Below are positions 1 through 5,956 of a DNA stretch of 12,027 nucleotides, piece after piece; within the stretch, counting starts at the first letter, position 1, and each line of letters begins with the position of its first letter. The position numbers and the translations under genes are program-made. The notes beneath the pieces are model-generated. The model saw only the letters and a list, made by a program, of their open reading frames with translations, did no database searches and was not told the DNA's origin. The DNA lies in contig JALRFB010000010.1 of the NCBI GenBank assembly GCA_023256555.1, forward strand, positions 1-12,027. Direction: 5' to 3'. This stretch comes from Sediminibacterium sp. (GTDB lineage Bacteria; Bacteroidota; Bacteroidia; Chitinophagales; Chitinophagaceae).

Positions 1-449
1 CCTAAAGCCAAATAAACCATTCCACAAGGCAATAATCCATTCAAGAATCCTAATACAATAAAAACAGTCACATGTTTATTCTTAAACAAACTACTTAACG
101 CTTTTAAAATTGGTACTTGAATAAATTGCAATGGATTAAACCTAGTATTTACTTTTACCAAATAAATCCATACAACGTATACCAACATAAAGACACCAAT
201 TATAATTGAAATACTTTGTTGAGTGTCAATTACAAATAATTGCTTTCCAAATAGTCCAACTATTAATCCTAAAATAGCATAACTCATTATTTTCCCAGTA
301 TGATACAAAGCCATAGCCAAATATTTGAAAATATTTTTCTGAAGTGAAAAAGGAAGTGCCATTGTCAAAGGCCCACACATACCAATGCAATGGACACTTC
401 CGATTAAACCCATCAAAAACCCTATTCCCAAAACTTGATTAAAAGCCAT
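1..449 (-). CDS. DsbD_2/TauE-SafE-like membrane protein of the cbb3 cluster (partial, C-terminus off the window)
   Basis: This is the last visible gene of the cbb3 operon, with 149 N-terminal residues present. The start ATG (447-449) directly abuts the ccoH stop codon, which implies translational coupling. The protein is hydrophobic, with likely membrane segments near residues 4-24, 43-68, 76-98 and 128-149. It carries two cysteine motifs: H20-C-I-G-M-C25-G-P at the end of helix 1 and L-P-C142-G in helix 4. These are the hallmarks of the DsbD_2 family (CcdA-like membrane proteins), which databases often label 'sulfite exporter TauE/SafE'. Proteins of this family commonly sit beside ccoG, ccoH, ccoI and ccoS in other bacteria. 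I infer a role in copper handling or thiol redox for oxidase assembly rather than sulfite export. Family assignment is firm; the biochemical role is unproven. Confidence 0.85.
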   Translation of the reverse strand, partial: MAFNQVLGIGFLMGLIGSVHCIGMCGPLTMALPFSLQKNIFKYLAMALYHTGKIMSYAILGLIVGLFGKQLFVIDTQQSISIIIGVFMLVYVVWIYLVKVNTRFNPLQFIQVPILKALSSLFKNKHVTVFIVLGFLNGLLPCGMVYLAL

Positions 450-887
450 TTATATAAATATTTTTTGTTCATAATAATAAGTCACTCCATTTCTTTCCAG
501 ATCTAACTTTAAAGTATAGTTTCCTTTTGTAGTTGAAACTAATTCAATCATTAGTTCACCATTAGATGTCTCAAAATTTTTTGTGATATCTTTTTTTATA
601 TCTGCAGCATAATACAAATGCGCTTTCCCTTTTATAGTAGTATTTGTAAAACCTGAAGGCAATTTAACCATTAACTTTCCAAGCTCCTGCTTAATAATAA
701 GCGCACCGCCAATTTCTTTAGCTCTTTGAGTTGCGTCAATCACTGACTGATATTTTAATTCATCAGCATAATAATCTGGCTGTACTAACTCGAATTTTTG
801 CATACTCGACTTAATTGCTAAGAATATTATACCTGCAACAAAGAATAAATACACTAACATGATTTTATATCCCCAGTTCAGCTTCAT
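450..887 (-). CDS. ccoH: CcoH/FixH-type cbb3 oxidase assembly protein
   Basis: A 145-aa FixH-family protein. It has a short cytoplasmic N-terminus, one membrane helix (about residues 8-26), a P-D-Y-Y-A-D-E motif near 37-43 typical of FixH, and a beta-rich periplasmic domain to the end. FixH/CcoH is needed for assembly and stability of the cbb3 oxidase and works with CcoG, CcoI and CcoS. I chose the start at 887 (MKLNWGYK). An ATG 27 bases upstream (914) would add nine polar and basic residues and overlap ccoG by 17 bp; family members usually start a few residues before the N-W-G motif. With the chosen start the gap to ccoG is 10 bp, and the stop touches the next gene's ATG. Confidence 0.9.
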   Translation of the reverse strand: MKLNWGYKIMLVYLFFVAGIIFLAIKSSMQKFELVQPDYYADELKYQSVIDATQRAKEIGGALIIKQELGKLMVKLPSGFTNTTIKGKAHLYYAADIKKDITKNFETSNGELMIELVSTTKGNYTLKLDLERNGVTYYYEQKIFI

Positions 888-897
888 AATATATTTT

Positions 898-2292
898 TTA
901 AATGGATGGCCCAATAAAGCTAGCAGTTACTGTTTCAATTTTTTTTCCGTCCTGATATACACCAACTTTAATTTTAGTTTTTCTCTTTTTGATTTGCGCA
1001 GGTTTTAATACAACAAAAAAGCTCGTTTGGAAATAAGATTCTTTTGGAACATTGATCGTATTCACCATTTTAATTTCACCTTCTATATTTTCTAATTTCA
1101 ATTCTAAATGAATTAGTTTTCTTGTTTTATTCGCTAACTTAATATTATATAAGTTGCTAATATTTTGATTGGATTGCCTTTGATACATTTGTCCAGCTGT
1201 TCTCATCACTCTAACTGACACATCGTCTCTGGTAAGCAATAAAGTAGCCAAAAAAGTAATCAAGGAAACCAATACCACTGTATACATTTTTAGTCTACCT
1301 GTATAGGTTGTTTTTTCTTTTTTAGCTATATTATTTTCTGAAGCATATCTTATTAGGCCCTTTGGTTTGCCAATATGATCCATAATTTCATCACAAGCAT
1401 CGATACAAGCAGTGCAATTCACACATTCTAGTTGTGTACCGTTTCTAATATCTATCCCTGTTGGACAAACCCTAACACAAGCAGCACAATTCACACAGTC
1501 TCCTTTGTCTTCTTTCTTATCAGATAATTTTCCTCTTGGCTCTCCTCTTATATAATCATAAGCTACCAAAATAGAATTCTTATCTAACAAAACACCCTGC
1601 AATCTACCATATGGACATACAATAATGCATACCTGTTCTCTAAACCATAAATACACAAAAAAGAAAACAAAAGTGAAAATGATTAATGAACTAAAAGTAC
1701 CAAAGTGCAAAAAAATACCTTCTTTAATCAAAACCAACAATTCATCCATTCCCACTATATATGCTAAAAAATAATTTGCAATTAAGAAGGAGAAAGTAAA
1801 GAAAACGAACAACTTGAAACCTCTTTTTCTTATTTTCTCCCAATTCCAAGACATTGCATCTAATTTTCTTTGCTGTTGAGCATCACCCTCTATCCAGTAC
1901 TCAAATTTCCTAAAAACCATTTCCATAAAAATGGTTTGTGGACAGGCCCAACCACAAAACAATCTTCCAAATGCCACCGTGAACAAAATTACAAATACCA
2001 AGAAGGTCAATAATCCAATAGCAAATATGAAAAAATCTTGCGGCCAAAATATTACTCCAAAAAAAATAAACTTACGTTCAAGTATATTGAACAAAAAAAT
2101 AGGCTCCCCTTCAATTTTTATAAATGGTAATGTAAAAAATATAACTAAATAGATATAACTAAAATAAGATCTAAGATTATATAATTTCCCTTTAGGTTGC
2201 TGAGGAGTAATATAATTTCTCTTACCTTCTTTAGATATAGTTGCAACCGAATCTCTAAAGCTTTGATCTAATAAATCTTTTTTATTATCCAT
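898..2292 (-). CDS. ccoG: CcoG/FixG/RdxA-type cbb3 oxidase accessory ferredoxin (cupric reductase)
   Basis: A 464-aa polyferredoxin-like membrane protein. Membrane helices lie near residues 42-60, 86-108, 160-180, 198-216 and 335-353. A G-W-A-C-P motif holds C113 and C117, and C222/C226 lie in a V-C-P-Y-G motif. Two 4Fe-4S motifs follow: C266, C269, C272 with C276-P, and C290, C293, C296 with C300. The C-terminal 110 residues form the periplasmic beta-sandwich seen in FixG. In Rhodobacter the family reduces Cu(II) to Cu(I) during cbb3 oxidase maturation; that role is transferred here by homology and context. In this copy the second motif lacks the proline usual after the fourth cysteine (C300-D). 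The gene lies 16 bp after ccoP and 10 bp before ccoH. Length and motifs are complete. Confidence 0.95.
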   Translation of the reverse strand: MDNKKDLLDQSFRDSVATISKEGKRNYITPQQPKGKLYNLRSYFSYIYLVIFFTLPFIKIEGEPIFLFNILERKFIFFGVIFWPQDFFIFAIGLLTFLVFVILFTVAFGRLFCGWACPQTIFMEMVFRKFEYWIEGDAQQQRKLDAMSWNWEKIRKRGFKLFVFFTFSFLIANYFLAYIVGMDELLVLIKEGIFLHFGTFSSLIIFTFVFFFVYLWFREQVCIIVCPYGRLQGVLLDKNSILVAYDYIRGEPRGKLSDKKEDKGDCVNCAACVRVCPTGIDIRNGTQLECVNCTACIDACDEIMDHIGKPKGLIRYASENNIAKKEKTTYTGRLKMYTVVLVSLITFLATLLLTRDDVSVRVMRTAGQMYQRQSNQNISNLYNIKLANKTRKLIHLELKLENIEGEIKMVNTINVPKESYFQTSFFVVLKPAQIKKRKTKIKVGVYQDGKKIETVTASFIGPSI

Positions 2293-2308
2293 TATTTGTT
2301 TACACTAT

Positions 2309-3370
2309 TTATTTTGTAGATACACTATCCATTTTAGCTACTTGAGTACTATCTACTATTGCTAATTCAGAATATAAATCTCCTTGTGGCGCTTTCGCAT
2401 TAGGAGGATTAGTACCTCTTAAAGATTTGATATAACTTGCAATTTGTTGTATTTGAACAGGGGAATAAGTTGATGACCAAGATTGCATACCCTTATCTGG
2501 ATAACCATATTTTATTGTTTTAAATACATCATTGATACTTCCACCATGAATCCAGTAATCATCAGTTAAATTAGGACCAACGCCGCCTTCCCCATTAGAC
2601 ATATGACAAGCCACACAGGTTTTAGCAAAAAGTTCTTTTCCCGCTGTTATACCTGCAGCATCAGCCATCACAACAGTTTTTTCATCCACATTTTCTTTCA
2701 TAGCAGCTAAGTAAGCATCTGTTTGTGCTTTTGCTTCTGTCATCTCCGTAGTATATTCTTGTAATTGATCTTGCCCAGTTTTCCAAACCTCGAATTTCAA
2801 TAAATAAAAAACAGCTACTACAATGGTTATATAAAAACCATATTTCCACCAAGGTGGTAGAGCGTTGTCTAATTCTTTAATGCCATCATAATCATGGTCT
2901 AACATAATGTCTGCTTCTTGTTCAATTGGAGCAGCTTTAGTAAAAAATTGTTTATCTAATTTTTTCCAAGTTGTCATTAACCAAGAACTAGACATTTTCT
3001 TTTCTGCCTCAACCTGTGCAACAGGATGTAAAGACTTCCATAAACCTTTGATAAAAAGCACTAATAATAATACTACTAATAGCTCTAGAGCAATGACCGT
3101 TCCCATGGTCCAAAAACCAGTTGAAGACATACCTCCGTAATTAATGATTGGAGCTGCACTTGTGCTATCTGCAACCGCATCTTGTGCTTCAATATTGTTA
3201 GCAAATAGTGAACTTGATGCAATAACAATGATCATCAATATTTTTTTAGCATTCTTTGCTTGCTCTACTACTTTTTTAGCCATCATCGCTAATACTGAAG
3301 ATAAAGACCAGATAACTATTACCAACAATAAGGCAACAATTATCATTAATATTTCTAAATAATTTGACAT
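2309..3370 (-). CDS. ccoP: cbb3-type cytochrome c oxidase subunit III (CcoP/FixP), single heme c
   Basis: A 353-aa membrane cytochrome c that passes electrons to the CcoNO subunit. The FixP_N region is clear near residues 156-195: a D-H-D-Y-D-G-I-K-E-L-D-N motif, then L-P-P-W-W and a membrane helix. One heme-c domain follows (about 240-318), with C252-V-A-C255-H256 and the likely axial ligand M295 in K-G-M-Q-S-W. Proteobacterial CcoP has two heme domains; only one is present here. Upstream of the FixP_N part are three more hydrophobic stretches (about 5-30, 43-57 and 84-110), the second resembling a signal peptide. The tail after residue 320 is hydrophilic and repeat-free. The gene lies 22 bp after ccoQ and 16 bp before ccoG in the oxidase operon. 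Confidence 0.95.
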   Translation of the reverse strand: MSNYLEILMIIVALLLVIVIWSLSSVLAMMAKKVVEQAKNAKKILMIIVIASSSLFANNIEAQDAVADSTSAAPIINYGGMSSTGFWTMGTVIALELLVVLLLVLFIKGLWKSLHPVAQVEAEKKMSSSWLMTTWKKLDKQFFTKAAPIEQEADIMLDHDYDGIKELDNALPPWWKYGFYITIVVAVFYLLKFEVWKTGQDQLQEYTTEMTEAKAQTDAYLAAMKENVDEKTVVMADAAGITAGKELFAKTCVACHMSNGEGGVGPNLTDDYWIHGGSINDVFKTIKYGYPDKGMQSWSSTYSPVQIQQIASYIKSLRGTNPPNAKAPQGDLYSELAIVDSTQVAKMDSVSTK

Positions 3371-3392
3371 ATAGTCTGATTTAAATTTTGAA

Positions 3393-3560
3393 TTATTGTT
3401 CTAGTGGCAAGTTTTTTAAAGTGTCTACTTCTTTCTTATCCATCACTTTTACATACCATAAAACCCCTACAAAAAATGTAACAAATACTAATAAAGAAAA
3501 AATTGGATACACATTTGCGTCTTGCATTGTTTCTGTATACTTTTTAATAAAACTAAACAT
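3393..3560 (-). CDS. ccoQ: CcoQ/FixQ-like small subunit of the cbb3 oxidase
   Basis: A 55-aa reading frame exactly filling the gap between ccoNO and ccoP. It starts MFSFIKKYTETMQDANVYPI, has a single membrane helix (about residues 18-38, ending W-Y-V-K-V), and a charged cytoplasmic tail that ends N-L-P-L-E-Q. Size, single-helix topology, the Y-P-I-F-S-L-L-x-F motif and the position between ccoNO and ccoP match CcoQ-type subunits, which help stabilise CcoP in the complex. The start ATG is 11 bp downstream of the ccoNO stop and the stop is 22 bp before ccoP. The gene is short enough to be missed by automatic length cut-offs. Sequence conservation in this family is low, so the call rests on topology and position. 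Confidence 0.88.
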   Translation of the reverse strand: MFSFIKKYTETMQDANVYPIFSLLVFVTFFVGVLWYVKVMDKKEVDTLKNLPLEQ

Positions 3561-3571
3561 GGTATAATTTT

Positions 3572-5689
3572 TTATTTTTTATTAATATCAGTTCCCAATC
3601 TTTGCAAGTATGCAATTAATGCTACAATCTCTTTAGTTGGAGCAACCTCAATTCCTTCTTTCTTTAAATCAGTGCTTATTTCAGTTGCCTGCTTTATTAA
3701 ATCTTTATTCGCTTTGTCTGCAAAATCAACTGCATAAGGAACTCCTAAAGTGCGCATTGCATTAATTTTTGAAGCAGTTGTACTTGTATCTAAAGTATTA
3801 TCAATTAAGAATGAATAGGAAGGCATAACTGAACCTGTAGATATTGCAGAAGGTTCGTCCATATGGTTAAAATGCCATGCATTTGACTTTTTTAAATTAC
3901 CTGTTCCTTCTCTAGCTAAATCTGGCCCCGTTCTTTTACTTCCCCATTGAAATGGATGATCATATACAAATTCACCCGCTTTACTATATTCACCGTAACG
4001 CTCTGTTTCACTTCTGAAAGGACGTATCATTTGTGAGTGACAAGTATAACAACCTTCTCTTATATAAATATCTCTACCTTGTAATTCCAGTGGTGTATAG
4101 GGTTGTACACTTGAAATAGTAGGCACATTTGACTTTACCAAGAAAGTTGGAACCAACTCCACTAAACCTCCAATTAAAATAACAATTAATGCCATAATCA
4201 ACATTGGAGTAGGTTTTCTTTCAATCCAACGATGCCAATGTTCTCCTGCATGCTTTGTATAATTACTTTCTAATGCAGGTGCTTGAGCATCTTCATTAGC
4301 AACTAATGTTCCCTGTCCAATAGTTTTAAATAAATTCACCATTGCTAAAACTGCACCTGCTAAATATAATACACCTCCTAAAGAACGCATTGCATAAAAT
4401 GGACGCATATAGGTAACAGTTTCTAAAAACTGGTATTTTAATTGACCACTACCAGTAAAGTCTTTCCACATTTCTGCTTGTTGAAAACCTGCCCAATACA
4501 TTGGAATTGCATAAAATAAAATACCCAATGTAGCCAACCAAAAATGTGCATTTGCCCATTTTTTAGAGTATAACTCTGTTTTATAAATTCTAGGAATCAA
4601 CCAATATAAGATACCAAAAGTCAACATACCATTCCATCCCAATCCGCCTACATGCACATGCGCAATAATCCAATCAGTAAAATGCGCAACAGCGTTGATG
4701 CTCTTCAAAGATAACATGGGCCCTTCGAAGGTTGACATACCATATGCCGTAACCGCTACCACCATAAATTTTAAGATCACATCTTCTCTCACTTTATCCC
4801 AAGCCCCTCTTAAAGTCAACAAGCCGTTGATCATTCCTCCCCAACTTGGGAAGATCAACATAAAACTAAATACCACTCCTAAACTTTGTGCCCAATTGGG
4901 TAAAGCTGTATATAATAAATGATGTGGGCCGGCCCAGATATATAAGAAGATCAAAGCCCAAAAGTGAATAATAGATAATTTATAAGAGTATACCGGTCTG
5001 TTGGCCGCTTTAGGCATAAAATAATACATCAATCCTAAGTAAGGAGTAGTCAAGAAAAACGCCACTGCGTTATGACCATACCACCATTGAACTAAAGCAT
5101 CTTGAACTCCTGCATACCAGCTATAACTTTTAAACAATGAAATGGGCAATTCAAAAGAATTCACCAAATGCAATACAGCCACTGTAACAAAAGTGGCAAT
5201 ATAAAACCATACTGCTACATATAAATGACGCTCTCTTCTTTTAATAATGGTTGCAAACATATTAAAACCAAATACTACCCAAATCAATGTAATAGCAATA
5301 TCAATTGGCCATTCTAATTCTGCATATTCCTTTGCAGTAGAGATACCTAATGGAAGTGTTATGGCTGCTGCAACAATAATTAATTGCCATCCCCAAAAAT
5401 GTATTTTACTCAATGTATCACTAAACATGCGTGTTTTCAGTAAACGCTGTAAAGAATAATAAACACCCATAAAAATACCATTGCCCACAAATGCAAATAT
5501 CACGGCATTGGTATGCAATGGTCTAATACGTCCAAAATTAAAATAAGGTTGTAGATTAAGTACAGTAGGGAAAACCAATTGTAAGGCTACCCATAATCCA
5601 ACGGTCATCCCCACCACTCCCCAAATAATGGTAGCAATGGCAAAGTTTCTTACCGTTTTATTATCATACTGAAAGCTTTCAACTTGCAT
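3572..5689 (-). CDS. ccoNO: cbb3-type cytochrome c oxidase, fused subunits I and II (CcoN-CcoO)
   Basis: A 705-aa fusion of the catalytic heme-copper subunit with the monoheme cytochrome subunit; it reduces O2 and pumps protons at the inner membrane. Residues 1 to about 460 are CcoN, with twelve or so membrane helices. Ligand positions are visible: H59 (low-spin heme b), H206 and H256/H257 (CuB), and H344/H346 (the two hemes b). Y316 and E323 in the Y-G-M-S-T-F-E-G-P motif of helix VII match the cbb3 cross-linked tyrosine and conserved glutamate. A linker at about 460-490 leads to a membrane anchor (about 494-517) and a CcoO-type heme-c domain with C547-Y-T-C550-H551 and axial M622 in V-M-P-S-Y-S. 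No residue expected for activity is missing. Such fusions are known in Bacteroidota. The gene lies 27 bp after ccoS and 11 bp before ccoQ. Confidence 0.97.
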   Translation of the reverse strand: MQVESFQYDNKTVRNFAIATIIWGVVGMTVGLWVALQLVFPTVLNLQPYFNFGRIRPLHTNAVIFAFVGNGIFMGVYYSLQRLLKTRMFSDTLSKIHFWGWQLIIVAAAITLPLGISTAKEYAELEWPIDIAITLIWVVFGFNMFATIIKRRERHLYVAVWFYIATFVTVAVLHLVNSFELPISLFKSYSWYAGVQDALVQWWYGHNAVAFFLTTPYLGLMYYFMPKAANRPVYSYKLSIIHFWALIFLYIWAGPHHLLYTALPNWAQSLGVVFSFMLIFPSWGGMINGLLTLRGAWDKVREDVILKFMVVAVTAYGMSTFEGPMLSLKSINAVAHFTDWIIAHVHVGGLGWNGMLTFGILYWLIPRIYKTELYSKKWANAHFWLATLGILFYAIPMYWAGFQQAEMWKDFTGSGQLKYQFLETVTYMRPFYAMRSLGGVLYLAGAVLAMVNLFKTIGQGTLVANEDAQAPALESNYTKHAGEHWHRWIERKPTPMLIMALIVILIGGLVELVPTFLVKSNVPTISSVQPYTPLELQGRDIYIREGCYTCHSQMIRPFRSETERYGEYSKAGEFVYDHPFQWGSKRTGPDLAREGTGNLKKSNAWHFNHMDEPSAISTGSVMPSYSFLIDNTLDTSTTASKINAMRTLGVPYAVDFADKANKDLIKQATEISTDLKKEGIEVAPTKEIVALIAYLQRLGTDINKK

Positions 5690-5716
5690 AAGAATGATTT
5701 ATTGGTTATTGAATGT

Positions 5717-5875
5717 TTATTTTTTTGTTGATGTTATTTCGTCGTCAAAAAGCATCCTAATAGATGGTGTATAATCATCGTCCATTTGTCCATTTTTCAC
5801 GGACCATAAAAAAGCCCCTAAAAAAGCTCCTGCAACCAATACACTAACCCCAATAAGCAATACGATGACTGACAT
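5717..5875 (-). CDS. ccoS: CcoS/FixS-type cbb3 oxidase maturation protein
   Basis: A 52-aa protein starting MSVIVLLIGVSVLVAGAFLG. It has one N-terminal membrane helix (residues 2-24), then F-L-W-S-V-K-N-G-Q and D-D-D-Y-T-P-S-I-R-M-L-F-D-D. The F-x-W-x-V-x-x-G-Q-x-D-D pattern and the terminal short acidic tail are diagnostic of CcoS. The family is required for cofactor insertion (heme b and CuB) into the catalytic subunit. I chose the ATG at 5875; an upstream in-frame ATG at 5923 would add 16 residues but would place the predicted promoter inside the coding sequence and spoil the family's usual start. It is the first gene of the oxidase operon here. Confidence 0.93.
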   Translation of the reverse strand: MSVIVLLIGVSVLVAGAFLGAFLWSVKNGQMDDDYTPSIRMLFDDEITSTKK

Positions 5876-5895
5876 ATTTCTGCTATTATGATAAA

Positions 5896-5903
5896 CAAAA
5901 ATA
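5896..5903 (-). promoter_or_regulatory. Predicted promoter -7 element for the ccoS-ccoNOQPGH operon
   Basis: On the minus strand this reads TATTTTTG, a full match to the Bacteroidota -7 consensus TAnnTTTG. It lies 20 bp upstream of the ccoS ATG, so transcription would begin near 5891-5893 with a leader of roughly 16-18 nt. No TTG lies at the usual -33 spacing, which fits a promoter that depends on an activator. Confidence 0.55.
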
Positions 5904-5907
5904 AACT

Positions 5908-5924
5908 TATGGCATAGTGCCATA
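5908..5924. repeat. Short inverted repeat between the FNR-like site and the -7 element
   Basis: The sequence TATGGCA-TAG-TGCCATA has perfect 7-bp arms around a 3-bp centre. It covers about -17 to -33 of the predicted ccoS promoter, a position where bound protein would interfere with RNA polymerase. It may be an operator for a second regulator. It could also be chance in an AT-rich region. Confidence 0.5.
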
Positions 5925-5925
5925 T

Positions 5926-5939
5926 ATGACCTCCGTCAA
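5926..5939 (-). promoter_or_regulatory. FNR/CRP-family-like activator site upstream of ccoS
   Basis: On the minus strand this reads TTGAC-GGAG-GTCAT, matching the FNR/FixK/ANR-type palindrome TTGAY-N4-RTCAA at nine of ten arm positions; only the next-to-last base differs. Its centre (5932.5) lies about 40-42 bp upstream of the transcription start predicted from the TAnnTTTG element, the distance typical for class II activation by this family. cbb3 operons in other phyla are induced at low oxygen by FNR or FixK, so control of this operon by a CRP/FNR protein is a reasonable inference. The regulator gene is not in the window. Confidence 0.6.
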
Positions 5940-5956
5940 TCCTTAGATGATTTTTG

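Noticed and set aside
888..914. Upstream in-frame ATG that would lengthen ccoH by nine residues
   Set aside because: It overlaps ccoG by 17 bp and adds a polar segment not typical of FixH; the ATG at 887 fits the family start.
5876..5923. Upstream in-frame ATG that would lengthen ccoS by 16 residues
   Set aside because: It would put the predicted -7 element and palindrome inside the gene, and CcoS proteins begin just before the membrane helix.
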